In this document: piece after piece, positions 24,750 through 35,449 of the stretch
Numbering within the stretch: the first letter of the stretch is position 1
Layout: each line of letters opens with the position of its first letter
NCBI RefSeq assembly: GCF_027706745.1
Contig: NZ_JAQFWP010000018.1
Span: 1-64,000 of the forward strand
DNA: 64,000 bases
Source of the DNA: Nocardiopsis suaedae
GTDB taxonomy: Bacteria > Actinomycetota > Actinomycetes > Streptosporangiales > Streptosporangiaceae
Direction: 5' to 3'
Translations under genes and position numbers: made by a program
Notes under the pieces: model-generated
Seen by the model: the letters and a program-made list of their open reading frames with translations, nothing else
What the model was told of the DNA's origin: nothing
Database searches by the model: none

Positions 24750-25185
24750 GACCGCATTATCCAGCAGTGCGGCCCCGCCGGGCACACCGGCGCGGCGGGC
24801 GCCCGGAGCGGTGAACGCCGGCCGCGTGCGCACAAAGGGGTCGACCCGGCGCGGCGGATGGACGATTATCGGTGGACCGCGATTGAATTCAATTTCTCCC
24901 GCATTTTTTATCGATTGTACATTGCGTGCTGCGCAATGCGTTGCGTCCTGCGATTCTTCGGGTGAGCCGCACAATGCTCTCGGGGCTCCGTCCGGCGGGC
25001 TCCATGGGCCCTCGCGAGGCCGTGTGCAGGGGGTTCGTCCAACGAATTTGCGCGCTCTGACCTGGGGTTAAGGCATCTCGGCGGCCGAGCCCACTTGAAG
25101 TGGGGTGGGGGTCATGCCTTTCAATGGGGATACGCGAAGTTTCACCCTCGACGTCATGTGCCGGACGTCCGGGGAGTGTTCTAGT
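24750..25185. other. 436-bp divergent intergenic region with three palindromes
   Basis: It is A/T-richer than its surroundings between 24880 and 24960. Three palindromes are visible: ATTGAATTCAAT (24882-24893, perfect 12 bp); CATTGCG-TGCTG-CGCAATG (24920-24938, perfect 7-bp arms); and CCCACTTGAAGTGGG (25090-25104, perfect 7-bp arms) about 80 bp before the betaine gene. These may be sites for MocR and for an osmotic regulator. I see no riboswitch that I can recognise. Confidence 0.5.
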
Positions 25186-26841
<1,656 letters not shown>

Positions 26842-26885
26842 TCCCGACCTCCCGGGAACGGCGGGCGCGCCCTGGGCCCGCCGCC

Positions 26886-26921
26886 CCGGCCCGGCCCCCG
26901 GCTCGCGGGGGGCCGGGCCGG
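26886..26921. terminator. bidirectional hairpin terminator
   Basis: A perfect 14-bp stem (CCGGCCCGGCCCCC at 26886-26899 with its complement at 26908-26921) and eight-base loop lie in the 177-bp gap between the convergent methyltransferase and CoA-lyase genes. Confidence 0.78.
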
Positions 26922-27018
26922 CGGTCCACCCGGGCACCCCTTCCGAGGCTCGGGGGCGCGGCGTCGCGTCGGCCTGCCGCGCCCCCGTACCGGCCCGTCC
27001 GTCCCCTTCGGACGGGCC

Positions 27019-27960
27019 TCAGGCGTCCGGAGGGGACGACCGGGCCAGCCCGGCCGCCCGCCCCTTGGCGGAGACGACCAGGGCCATCTTCCGGGACGCC
27101 TCGTCCAGCATCTCCCCGTCGAGGGTGACCGCGCCCCGGCGCTCCACGGAGGTGGCGTGCTCGTAGGCGTCGAGGATGCGCTCGGCGCGGTCGAACTCCT
27201 CCTGGCCGGGGGAGTAGATCCCGTTGGCGGCCTCGACCTGCGAGGGGTGCACCGTCCACTTGCCGTCGTAGCCCAGCGCCGCGGTGCGCCCGGCGGAGGC
27301 GCGGAACGCCTCGGGGTCGCGGACCTTGAGCTCGGGTCCGTCGATCGCCTGGAGGCCGTTGGCCCGCGCCGCCGTCAGGATGCGGAAGAGGACGTAGTGG
27401 TAGGCGTCCCCGGCGTCGTAGCCGGGCGGCTGTGCGCCGACCTCCAGGCTGCGGATGTTCACCGACGCCATGAAGTCGGCGGGGCCGTAGACCAGCGTCT
27501 CCAGGCGCGGCGAGGCGGCGGCGATCGCGTCGACGGCGGACAGCCCGCGCGCGTCCTCGATCTGCGCCTCGATGCCGATCCGCCCCGCCTCCAGGCCGCA
27601 GGCGCGCTCCACCTGGGTGAGCAGCAGGTCGAGCCACTGGACGTGGAGCGGTTCGGTGACCTTGGGAAGCACCAGGCAGTCCAGGCCGGCCCCGGCCCGT
27701 TCGACCACGGTGGCCACGTCGCGGTAGGTCCACGGGGTGTCCAGGGCGTTCACCCGGACCGTGCGCACGCGCGCCCCCCATCCGCCCTCAGTGAGCGCGG
27801 CGGCCGCGGCGTCGCGGGCGCGCTCCTTCTCCGACGGCGCCACCGCGTCCTCCAGGTCGAGGAAGAACGCGTCGGAGGCGATGCCGCGCGCCTTGTCCAC
27901 GAAGCGCGGGTTGGAGGCCGGGACCGCGAGGACCGAGCGTCGCGACCGGAAGGGCGCCAT
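27019..27960 (-). CDS. CoA-ester lyase (HpcH/HpaI aldolase, CitE-like)
   Basis: The 313-residue TIM-barrel enzyme belongs to the citrate-lyase beta / malyl-CoA lyase group. Typical features are RRSVLAVPASNPRFVDKA at the start, FFLDLEDAVAPSEKERAR (metal-binding Asp/Glu), VRVNALDTPW, LPKVTEPLHVQW, IGIEAQIEDARGL (catalytic Glu), GPADFMASVNIRS and GYDGKWTVHPSQV near the end. It cleaves or forms a C-C bond in a beta-hydroxyacyl-CoA such as malyl-, methylmalyl- or citramalyl-CoA; the exact substrate is not readable. It is divergent from the molybdoenzyme gene across about 140 bp. Confidence 0.87.
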   Translation of the reverse strand: MAPFRSRRSVLAVPASNPRFVDKARGIASDAFFLDLEDAVAPSEKERARDAAAAALTEGGWGARVRTVRVNALDTPWTYRDVATVVERAGAGLDCLVLPKVTEPLHVQWLDLLLTQVERACGLEAGRIGIEAQIEDARGLSAVDAIAAASPRLETLVYGPADFMASVNIRSLEVGAQPPGYDAGDAYHYVLFRILTAARANGLQAIDGPELKVRDPEAFRASAGRTAALGYDGKWTVHPSQVEAANGIYSPGQEEFDRAERILDAYEHATSVERRGAVTLDGEMLDEASRKMALVVSAKGRAAGLARSSPPDA

Positions 27961-28102
27961 GTTCCACTCCTGCCGTTGAGAGGCGTCCGGGGCCGCTCCC
28001 GGCCGCCGTGCGGTTGGACTCTATCCGGCCCCCGAAACGAACATTAGGGTGCATTCCAGGCGCGAGCGTGCGTAAGCCGCCGCGCCGCGGGGGAACCACA
28101 CC

Positions 28103-30484
28103 ATGGGGGAAAGGGGAACGATGAGCCGGACGAACGACGCGCCGCCTCACGGCGAGGCGGGCACCGAGGCGTATCCGACCAGCTCGCACTGGGGCACCTA
28201 CGAGGTGCTCGTGCGGGACGGGCAGGTGGTCGGCACCCGGCCCGACCCCGGCGACCCGGACCCCTCCCCGCTCATCGGCAACGCCCCCGGGGCCCAGCAC
28301 CACCCCACCCGTGTGGCCCGCCCGGCCGTGCGGCGCCGCTGGCTGGAGAACGGCCCCGGCCCCGACCCCGAACGCGGCGCCCCCGACGACGCCTACGTGG
28401 AGGTGGACTGGGACACCGCCGCCGAACTGGTCGCCGGCGAGCTGAAGCGGGTCCACCGCGAGCACGGCGGCGAGGCCGTCTTCGGCGGCTCCTACGGCTG
28501 GGGGAGCGCCGGGCGCTTCCACCACTCGCAGAGCCAGCTCCACCGGTTCCTCAACACCACCGGCGGCTACACCCGCAGCCGGGCCACCTACAGCCATGCC
28601 GCGGTGGAGGTGCTCTTCCCGCACCTGGTCGGCGCGGAGGGCGCGCACGCGCTGCTGGAGCGCGCCCCCACCTGGGAGGCGATCGCCGAGCACACCGACC
28701 TCATGGTCAGCTTCGGCGGCCTGCGCCTGTCGAACACCTGGATCGCCTCGGGCGGGCGCGCCGCGCACACCGCCGCCCCGGGCATGCGCGAGGCGGCCGC
28801 GCGCGGCCTGCGCACCGTGTCCGTCAGCCCGCTCAAGGACGACACCATCGAGGAGATGGACGCCGAGTGGCTGCCCGCGGCGCCCGGCACCGACACCGCG
28901 GTGATGCTCGCCCTCCTCCACGTCCTCATCGAGGAGGACCTGGCCGACCGCGCCTTCCTCGACCGCTTCACGGTCGGCGCCGACGTGGTGCGCCGCTATG
29001 TCACCGGCGAGACCGACGGCGTGGCCAAGACCCCCGAGTGGGCCGAGCCGGTCTGCGAGCTGCCCGCCGACGCGCTGCGCTCCCTGGCGCGCCGCATGGC
29101 CGCCGGGCGCACCCTGGTCAACGTCGGCTGGTCGGTGCAGCGCACGCAGTACGGCGAGCAGCCGCTGTGGGCGGGCCTGGCGCTGGCCGCGTTCCTGGGC
29201 CAGATCGGCCTGCCCGGCGGCGGCTTCGCCACCGGGTACGGCTCCATGGGGCGCTACGGCGGCGGCGCCACCCCCGGCGGCCTGCCGCGCTTCCCCAAGG
29301 GCGCCAACCCGGTCGACCGCCTCATCCCGGTCGCCCACACATCGGAGATGCTGCTGCGCCCGGGGGAGGAGTTCGACTTCGACGGCGAGCGCCTCACCTA
29401 CCCCGACATCCGGCTGGTCGCCTGGTCCGGGGGCAACCCGTTCCACCACCACCAGGACCTGTCCCGGCTCACCCGCGCCTTCGGCCGCCCGGACACCGTG
29501 CTGGTCGTGGAGACGCACTGGACGGCGACCGCGCGCCACGCCGACATCGTGCTGCCCTCCACCACCGCCCTCGAACGCGAGGACATGGCCGCCAGCCAGG
29601 GCGACCTGCGGCTGAACGCGATGCGCCGGGCGGTCGCCCCCTACGGCCAGGCGCGCGACGAGTTCGAGATCTACCGGGCGGTCACCGCCCGCATGGGCCT
29701 GGAGAAGGAGTTCACCGAGGGCCGCACCGCCGAGGAGTGGATGCGGCACATGTACGAGGGGTGGCGCGAGCGGCAGCACGACCTGTTCGGCGCCGACCTG
29801 CCCTCCTACGACGCCTTCCGCCGGGCCGGGGGAGTGGACCTGCCCGGCCGGGTGGACGACGCGGCCATGGCGGCCTTCGCCGGGTTCCGCGAGGACCCGG
29901 TGGCGCACCCGCTGCAGACCCCGAGCGGCCGCATCGAGCTGTTCTCGGCGACCATCGCGGGCTTCGGCTACCCCGACTGCCCCGGGTACCCGATCTGGCT
30001 TCCGGGGGAGGAGCGGCTGGGGTCGGCCCGCTCGCGGCGCTGGCCGCTGCTGCTGCTGGCCAACCAGCCCAAGGGGCGCCTGCACAGCCAGCAGGACATG
30101 GGCGCCTACAGCGCCTCGCTGAAGGTGGACGGGCGCGCGCCGGTGCGCATGCACCCCGACGACGCCGCCGCGCGCGGGCTCGCCGACGGCGACCTAGTGC
30201 GCGTGCACAACGACCGGGGCGGCCTGCTCGCCGGGGTGCGCGTCAGCGGCGACCTGCGCCCCGGGGTGGCGCAGCTGTCCACGGGCGCCTGGTACGACCC
30301 GTCCTCCACCGAGGTGACCTGCGCGCACGGCAACCCGAACGTGCTCACCGACGTCGCCGGGACCTCGCGCCTGGCCCAGGGGTCGACCGGCCAGCACGTG
30401 CTGGTGGAGATCGAGGCCTACCGCGGCGACCCGCCGCCCGTGAGGGCCTTCACCCCGCCGGTGCCGGTGCCCCCTTCCTCCTGA
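28103..30484 (+). CDS. molybdopterin-dependent oxidoreductase, BisC/TorA-like (bis-MGD)
   Basis: The 793-residue enzyme is of the DMSO-reductase superfamily in the biotin-sulfoxide/TMAO-reductase branch. It begins SSHWGTYEVLVRDGQVVG and lacks an N-terminal Fe-S cysteine motif and twin-arginine signal, as in BisC, so it is probably cytoplasmic. Diagnostic stretches are GGSYGWGSAGRFHHSQSQLH, GGYTRSRATYSHAAVEVLFP (serine ligand region), WSVQRTQYGEQPLW and ANQPKGRLHSQQD. It probably reduces an S- or N-oxide (repair or salvage); the substrate is unproven. ATG 28103 has a G-rich ribosome site eight bases upstream; ATG 28121 is possible. Confidence 0.88.
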   Translation: MGERGTMSRTNDAPPHGEAGTEAYPTSSHWGTYEVLVRDGQVVGTRPDPGDPDPSPLIGNAPGAQHHPTRVARPAVRRRWLENGPGPDPERGAPDDAYVEVDWDTAAELVAGELKRVHREHGGEAVFGGSYGWGSAGRFHHSQSQLHRFLNTTGGYTRSRATYSHAAVEVLFPHLVGAEGAHALLERAPTWEAIAEHTDLMVSFGGLRLSNTWIASGGRAAHTAAPGMREAAARGLRTVSVSPLKDDTIEEMDAEWLPAAPGTDTAVMLALLHVLIEEDLADRAFLDRFTVGADVVRRYVTGETDGVAKTPEWAEPVCELPADALRSLARRMAAGRTLVNVGWSVQRTQYGEQPLWAGLALAAFLGQIGLPGGGFATGYGSMGRYGGGATPGGLPRFPKGANPVDRLIPVAHTSEMLLRPGEEFDFDGERLTYPDIRLVAWSGGNPFHHHQDLSRLTRAFGRPDTVLVVETHWTATARHADIVLPSTTALEREDMAASQGDLRLNAMRRAVAPYGQARDEFEIYRAVTARMGLEKEFTEGRTAEEWMRHMYEGWRERQHDLFGADLPSYDAFRRAGGVDLPGRVDDAAMAAFAGFREDPVAHPLQTPSGRIELFSATIAGFGYPDCPGYPIWLPGEERLGSARSRRWPLLLLANQPKGRLHSQQDMGAYSASLKVDGRAPVRMHPDDAAARGLADGDLVRVHNDRGGLLAGVRVSGDLRPGVAQLSTGAWYDPSSTEVTCAHGNPNVLTDVAGTSRLAQGSTGQHVLVEIEAYRGDPPPVRAFTPPVPVPPSS

Positions 30485-30492
30485 TCTGGAGC

Positions 30493-30511
30493 ATAGGTTA
30501 GCCTCTACTAA
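30493..30511. promoter_or_regulatory. iron box (IdeR/DmdR operator) of the siderophore transporter
   Basis: ATAGGTTAGCCTCTACTAA matches the consensus TTAGGTTAGGCTAACCTAA at 15 of 19 positions. It begins nine bases after the molybdoenzyme stop and about 100 bp before the first permease gene, predicting iron-dependent repression. Confidence 0.72.
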
Positions 30512-30609
30512 GTTCCTCGCGCCGACGCCGGCCCCCTCCGGCGTCGGCGCGCCCGTGGCGCCCCTGCCGTGCCCGGAACAGGACCGGAACGAAAGTCGGA
30601 GGAAGACGA

Positions 30610-31698
30610 GTGCCCTTGGAGACGGCGGCGCCCGACCGGGCCGCGGCGGACCGGGAAGAGGCCGTGCAGGCGCTCGACCGGCGCACCCGGGCCCACACCC
30701 GGGTGCACACCGCGCGGGCGCTGGGACTGCTCGCCGCCGTCGGCGTGCTGGTGCTGTGCGCGGGCCTCAGCGTCTCGGTGGGGGCCAAGTCCATCCCCCT
30801 GGGCACCGTGTGGGACGCGCTGTTCAGCAACGACGGCTCCTATGACCACAGCGTCATCGTCGAGCTGCGCATCCCCCGCGCGGTCCTCGGCGTGTTCGTC
30901 GGCGCCGCCCTGGGGCTGTCCGGGGCGCTGATGCAGGGGCTGACCCGCAACCCGCTGGCCGAACCGGGCATCCTCGGCGTCAACTCCGGCGCGGCGGCCG
31001 CCATCGTCACCGCCATCTACGTCTTCGGCCTCACCAGCCCGAACGCCTACGTGTGGTTCGCGTTCCTCGGCGCCGCCCTGGCCTCGGTCGCCGTCTACGC
31101 CCTGGGCAGCCGCGGCCGCAGCCAGGCCACCCCGGTGCGCCTGGCGCTGGCCGGGACCGCCGTCGCCGCCGTGCTGCAGGGCCTGGTCTACACGGTCATC
31201 GTGCTGGACGACTTCGTCTTCGACCGGATCCGCTTCTGGCAGGTCGGCTCCCTGGTCGGCCGCGACCTGGAGCTGTTCTCCCGCATCTGGCCGTTCCTGG
31301 CGGCCGGGGTGGTCATCGCCCTGCTGCTGGCGCCCGCGCTGAACACCGTCGCCCTCGGCGACGACCTGGCCTCGGCGCTGGGCGCACGGATCAACCGCAC
31401 CCGCCTGCTGGCGGCCGTGGCGATCGTGCTCATGTGCGGGGCGGCCACCGCCACCGCCGGGCCCATCTGGTTCGTGGGGCTGACCGTGCCGCACGTGGCG
31501 CGCGCGATCACCGGCCCCGACCAGCGCTGGCTGCTGCCCTACTCGGCGGTGCTCGCCGCCATCCTGCTCACCGCCGCCGACACCCTGGGCCGCGTGGTGC
31601 TGCCCAGCGGCGAACTGGAGGTCGGCATCATCACCGCGCTGGTGGGGGCGCCGGTGTTCATCGCCCTGGTCCGGCGCACGAGGATGGCCCAGCTATGA
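30610..31698 (+). CDS. FecCD-family iron-siderophore ABC permease, subunit 1
   Basis: The 362-residue inner-membrane protein has about nine to ten helices. Family motifs include LRIPRAVLGVFVGAALGLSG, ALMQGLTRNPLAEPGILGVN (the canonical QG-x-x-RNPLA-PGILG motif), SLVGRDLELF and FVGLTVPHVARAITGPDQRW (the loop contacting the ATPase). It forms the channel with the second permease encoded immediately downstream, overlapping by four bases. The GTG at 30610 is preceded by GGAGGAAG. The iron box upstream puts it in the iron-starvation regulon. Confidence 0.9.
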   Translation: MPLETAAPDRAAADREEAVQALDRRTRAHTRVHTARALGLLAAVGVLVLCAGLSVSVGAKSIPLGTVWDALFSNDGSYDHSVIVELRIPRAVLGVFVGAALGLSGALMQGLTRNPLAEPGILGVNSGAAAAIVTAIYVFGLTSPNAYVWFAFLGAALASVAVYALGSRGRSQATPVRLALAGTAVAAVLQGLVYTVIVLDDFVFDRIRFWQVGSLVGRDLELFSRIWPFLAAGVVIALLLAPALNTVALGDDLASALGARINRTRLLAAVAIVLMCGAATATAGPIWFVGLTVPHVARAITGPDQRWLLPYSAVLAAILLTAADTLGRVVLPSGELEVGIITALVGAPVFIALVRRTRMAQL

Positions 31699-32792
31699 CC
31701 GCGACGACCCCGCGCACCGCCTCCCCGGCGGACGCCCCCGCGACCGCCCGGGGCACCGTGCGCCCCGGCCGCCCGGTGCGCCTGGGCCGCGTGTCCTTCC
31801 TGCTCCGGCCGCGCACCGCCGTGGTGTTCGGCGTGCTGGTGGCGGCCATCGCCGCCGTCTTCGCGGCGCTGCTGATGCTCGGCGAGTACGAGATCCCGCT
31901 GCCCCGGGTGGTCGCCGCCCTGGCCGGGACCGGCGAGCGGCTGGACCTGTTCTTCGTGCGCGATGTGCGCCTTCCCCGCGCCTGGGCGGCCGTGCTCGTC
32001 GGCGCCTCCCTCGGGGTGGCCGGCGCGGTCTTCCAGAGCCTGTCCCGCAACCCCCTGGGCAGCCCGGACATCATCGGCTTCACCGGCGGCGCGGCCACCG
32101 GCGCGGTGCTGACCATCCTGGTCCTGGGCGGGTCGATGCTCCAGGTGTCGCTCGGCGCGGTCGTCGGCGGCGTCGCCACCGCCGGGCTGGTGTACCTGCT
32201 GGCCATGCGCAACGGCGTGCAGGGCTACCGGCTGATCCTCGTCGGCATCGGCATCAGCGCCATGCTCACCTCGGTGCGGGACTACCTGATCACCCGCGCC
32301 GACCTCACCGAGGCCAAGGCCGCCCAGGTGTGGATGATCGGCAGCCTCAACGCGCGCGGGTGGAGCGAGGTCATCGCGGTGGCCGTGTGCATGGCGCTGC
32401 TGCTGCCGCCGCTCCTCGCTCTGGGCCCCCGGCTGCGGCTGATGGAGATGGGCGACCAGAGCGCGCAGGCCCTCGGCGTCCCGGTGCAGCGGACGCAGGC
32501 CGTCGCGCTGCTGGCGGCCAGTGCGCTGACCGGCGCGGCGATCGCCGTCGCCGGGCCGATCTCCTTCATCGCCCTGGCCGCCCCCCAGCTCGCCCGCAGG
32601 CTGCTGCGCTCCAACGGCACCACGCTGTTCGGCGCGGCGCTGATGGGCGCGCTCCTGCTCACCGCCGCCGACCTCGTCGCCCAGCACGCGGTGGGGGACG
32701 CGCGGCTCCCGGTGGGCGCGGTGACCGCGGTCATCGGCGGCAGCTACCTCGTCTGGCTCCTCTACCGTGAATGGCGGACCGGACGTGCCTGA
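31695..32792 (+). CDS. FecCD-family iron-siderophore ABC permease, subunit 2
   Basis: The 365-residue partner permease has RDVRLPRAWAAVLVGASLGVAG, AVFQSLSRNPLGSPDIIGFTGG, the helix-rich middle part and SFIALAAPQLARRLLRSNG as the ATPase-coupling segment. The ATG at 31695 overlaps the previous stop in an ATGA arrangement, so translation is coupled. It is followed by the ATPase gene after 61 bp. Together with subunit 1 it moves a ferric siderophore from the binding protein into the cytoplasm. A long N-terminal Pro/Ala/Thr tail of about 30 residues is extra. Confidence 0.9.
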   Translation: MTATTPRTASPADAPATARGTVRPGRPVRLGRVSFLLRPRTAVVFGVLVAAIAAVFAALLMLGEYEIPLPRVVAALAGTGERLDLFFVRDVRLPRAWAAVLVGASLGVAGAVFQSLSRNPLGSPDIIGFTGGAATGAVLTILVLGGSMLQVSLGAVVGGVATAGLVYLLAMRNGVQGYRLILVGIGISAMLTSVRDYLITRADLTEAKAAQVWMIGSLNARGWSEVIAVAVCMALLLPPLLALGPRLRLMEMGDQSAQALGVPVQRTQAVALLAASALTGAAIAVAGPISFIALAAPQLARRLLRSNGTTLFGAALMGALLLTAADLVAQHAVGDARLPVGAVTAVIGGSYLVWLLYREWRTGRA

Positions 32793-32853
32793 CCGGCGGA
32801 CCCGACACGACGACCAGCTCCCCCGACACGACGCACACACAGGAGAAAGCGCG

Positions 32854-33777
32854 ATGCCCGAACCGTCCCGGCTGTGGGGGGAGAACCTGACGCTCGCCTA
32901 CGACCAGAGCGTCATCTCCCGAGACCTGGGGATCAGCATCCCGGACAACTCCTTCACGGTCATCGTCGGCCCCAACGCCTGCGGAAAGTCCACGCTGCTG
33001 CGGGCGCTGTCCCGGATGCTCAAGCCGCAGTCGGGGGCGGTGCACCTGGACGGGAGGCTCATCTCGTCCTACCCCTCCAAGGAGGTGGCGCGGCGGCTGG
33101 GCCTGCTGCCGCAGTCGTCGGTGGCCCCCGACGGCATCACCGTGGCCGACCTGGTGGCGCGCGGCCGCTACCCGCACCAGAAGCTGCTGCGCCAGTGGTC
33201 CCGCTCCGACGAGTCGGTGATCACCGAGTCCATGGAGGCCACCGGCGTCGCCGAGCTGGCGGACCGGATGGTGGACGAGCTGTCCGGCGGGCAGCGCCAG
33301 CGGGTGTGGCTGGCCATGGTGCTGGCCCAGCAGACGCCGCTGCTGCTGCTGGACGAGCCCACCACCTACCTCGACATCGCCCACCAGATGGACGTGCTCG
33401 ACCTGTGCGCGGACCTGCACCACGAGCGCGAGTACACGCTGGTCGCGGTGCTGCACGACCTGAACCAGGCGTGCCGGTACGCCACCCACCTGATCGTCAT
33501 GAAGGAGGGGGCGGTGGTCGCCGAGGGCGAGCCGTCGGACATCGTCACCGCCGATCTGGTGGAGAAGGTGTTCGGGCTGCCGGTGCGGGTGGTGCCCGAC
33601 CCGGAGACCGGGACCCCGATGATCGTCGCGGTGGACCGGCGGGGGACCATCGGCCGCCGCGCGCGCGGCGGCGCGGAGACGGACGGGGCCCAGGAGGCTG
33701 TCGCGGACGCCGCCGACGTCTCCCAGGAGGGCGACGCGGACCAGGACGGCGAACTCCTGGAGAAGCGCTCCGCCTGA
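32854..33777 (+). CDS. iron-siderophore ABC transporter ATP-binding protein
   Basis: The 307-residue ATPase is of the FepC/FecE type. It has Walker A GPNACGKSTLLRAL (about residues 36-49), Q-loop LLPQSS, signature LSGGQRQRVWLAMVLAQ, Walker B LLLLDEPTTYLD and switch LHDLNQACRY. AGGAGA lies seven bases before the ATG. A C-terminal extension of about 45 residues (ARGGAETDGAQEAV and so on), acidic and probably disordered, is beyond the family core. No substrate-binding lipoprotein gene lies in or next to this operon, so one must be supplied from elsewhere. Confidence 0.92.
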   Translation: MPEPSRLWGENLTLAYDQSVISRDLGISIPDNSFTVIVGPNACGKSTLLRALSRMLKPQSGAVHLDGRLISSYPSKEVARRLGLLPQSSVAPDGITVADLVARGRYPHQKLLRQWSRSDESVITESMEATGVAELADRMVDELSGGQRQRVWLAMVLAQQTPLLLLDEPTTYLDIAHQMDVLDLCADLHHEREYTLVAVLHDLNQACRYATHLIVMKEGAVVAEGEPSDIVTADLVEKVFGLPVRVVPDPETGTPMIVAVDRRGTIGRRARGGAETDGAQEAVADAADVSQEGDADQDGELLEKRSA

Positions 33778-33797
33778 CCCCTCCGCGCGCCACCAGC

Positions 33798-33861
33798 CGA
33801 TGATCTCGACAAGAGTGCTGTCAAAACCGCCGGAATGGCAGCGCTTTTGTCGAGATCATCG
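33798..33861. terminator. bidirectional hairpin with GATCTCG stem, copy 1
   Basis: Perfect 15-bp arms (CGATGATCTCGACAA at 33798-33812 and complement at 33847-33861) are extended inward by mostly paired bases including G-U pairs. The hairpin lies between the convergent ABC ATPase and CYTH-CHAD genes. It belongs to the same stem family as copies at 53219-53280 and 61768-61823. Confidence 0.75.
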
Positions 33862-33873
33862 GTGAGGGGCCGC

Positions 33874-35376
33874 CTACGGGCCCACCTCCCATGTCCGCTG
33901 GGCCTCGGCGAGCAGGTACGGTGCCGCCGCCGTCTCGGCTCCCGCCAGGGCCGCCAGTGTCGCCGACGCCGACGCGCGGTCCGGGGCGCTCCCCGCGAGC
34001 CGTGCTCCGGACACCGCGATGAACCGGAGGGCCGCGGCGCCGTCCTGGTGGTCGCCGAGCACCTCCTGGAGCGCTGCCGACCAGCGGCGCATCCGGGTGG
34101 CGCGCTTGCCCAGCACGGGTTCGGCGGCCGTGGCCGTGTACCGGACGCGCTTCGCGGCCTTGCGGACCTCGTGCCACGCGTCGCCCCGGCCGGGCCCGTC
34201 CCCGGCCGCCAGCGCGCGCCCGTGGAGGGCGCGCATGCGGTCGACCGCGTCGCCGAGCTCGGCTTCCAGCACCTGGTCGGCCGAACTTCGGGCGCGGCGC
34301 CCGGTCAGCGGGGTGGCTCGCAGCCGGTCCAGCTCGTCGAGCAGGTCCAGGTACTCCTGCCCGTCCAGCGCGCGCACCGCCTTGCGCCGTGCCTCCTCCA
34401 GCCGCCGGTCGAAGGCGGCGAGCCAGTCCGCCGTCAGGGCCACGCCCCCGGCGCGGGCCGGGAGCTCCGCCAAGCGCGCGGCGAACCTCTCCCGGAGCAC
34501 TTCGAGGTCGCGGGCGGTCCCCAGGGACGCGGCCAGCTCCCGCAGGGCCGCCGCCGTGCCCCGGACCGCCTTGCGGTCGACGACCGAGGGGAACCCCCGC
34601 AGGACCGTGCGGATGCGGCGGGCGGCCACCCGCATCCGGTGGATCGCGTCCTCCTCGCCGAGCCGCACCCGGGGGTCCAGGTCGAGCACGTATTCCACCT
34701 GGTCGAAGAGGTAGCCCCGGACAACGGCGTCCGCGGTGTCCCCCGAGGGGCGCTCGGGCGGCGCGGGCACCCGGTCGCCCAGCAGCGTCAGCAGCTTGGA
34801 GCCGATGCGGGAGGGGCGGGCGCCCGCGTCCAGCAGGCGGCGGCCGATGGCGTCCAGCAGGTCGCGGTCGCCCGACCCGAGCTCGGCCTCCACCTCCCGC
34901 CAGCGGATCTCCCCGCCGCCGTCGCCTCCGGCACCGTCCAGCACCTCGCCGTGCACCCGGTCATCGGCGATGAGCGCGAGCGGCCGCCGGGTCTCCTCGC
35001 CGAGCAGACCCAGCTCGGTGCGCTCGGTGGTGATCCGGGCGACCGGGGCTAGCGGCGCCCCGCGCGCGGCGGACGCCGCCAGCCGGACCAGCCGGGCGGG
35101 GATCCGGACGGCGTGCGAGCCCTGGGGCGCGTGGAACTCCCGTTTGCCGTCGCGCCCCCAGGGGATCTTCAGGTGCCACCCGGCGTCCGGACCGCCGAGG
35201 CGGCGGCGCAGCGTGATCCCCCGGGCGGCGAGCCGGAGGTCGCCGGTGTCGAAGTAGGTGGCGGTGAGCCGGTGCGCGCGCTCGTCCACACCGCCCGGGG
35301 CGAGATCGGCCGGCCGGGGGAGGGAGAACCCGGCACCGACCTCGAACGTCGTCTCGATCTCCAACTGGTCGGCCAT
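33874..35376 (-). CDS. CYTH and CHAD domain protein
   Basis: The 500-residue protein has an N-terminal CYTH tunnel domain (about 1-200), which normally binds triphosphate or polyphosphate, and a C-terminal helical CHAD domain (about 215-500), known to bind polyphosphate granules. CYTH signs are EIETTFEV at the start, THE YFDTGDLRLAARGITLRRR segment and WREVEAELG. CHAD signs are RMRVAARRIRTVLRGF, LGTARDLEVLRERF, WHEVRKAAKRVRYT and LQEVLGDHQD. The usual ExExK motif reads EIETT, with Thr replacing Lys, so catalysis is doubtful. GGAGG six bases upstream fixes the ATG at 35376. Confidence 0.88.
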   Translation of the reverse strand: MADQLEIETTFEVGAGFSLPRPADLAPGGVDERAHRLTATYFDTGDLRLAARGITLRRRLGGPDAGWHLKIPWGRDGKREFHAPQGSHAVRIPARLVRLAASAARGAPLAPVARITTERTELGLLGEETRRPLALIADDRVHGEVLDGAGGDGGGEIRWREVEAELGSGDRDLLDAIGRRLLDAGARPSRIGSKLLTLLGDRVPAPPERPSGDTADAVVRGYLFDQVEYVLDLDPRVRLGEEDAIHRMRVAARRIRTVLRGFPSVVDRKAVRGTAAALRELAASLGTARDLEVLRERFAARLAELPARAGGVALTADWLAAFDRRLEEARRKAVRALDGQEYLDLLDELDRLRATPLTGRRARSSADQVLEAELGDAVDRMRALHGRALAAGDGPGRGDAWHEVRKAAKRVRYTATAAEPVLGKRATRMRRWSAALQEVLGDHQDGAAALRFIAVSGARLAGSAPDRASASATLAALAGAETAAAPYLLAEAQRTWEVGP

Positions 35377-35449
35377 CGCGGCCTCCAACGGCGTCGGGAC
35401 GGAACATCCGCGGTTCCGGTGCCCCCGTTCTCCCCCGGCCGCGCGATCG

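Noticed and set aside
25060-25185. Possible riboswitch before the betaine gene (ydaO or glycine type considered)
   Set aside because: No conserved core of either class could be matched by eye, only one small perfect palindrome.
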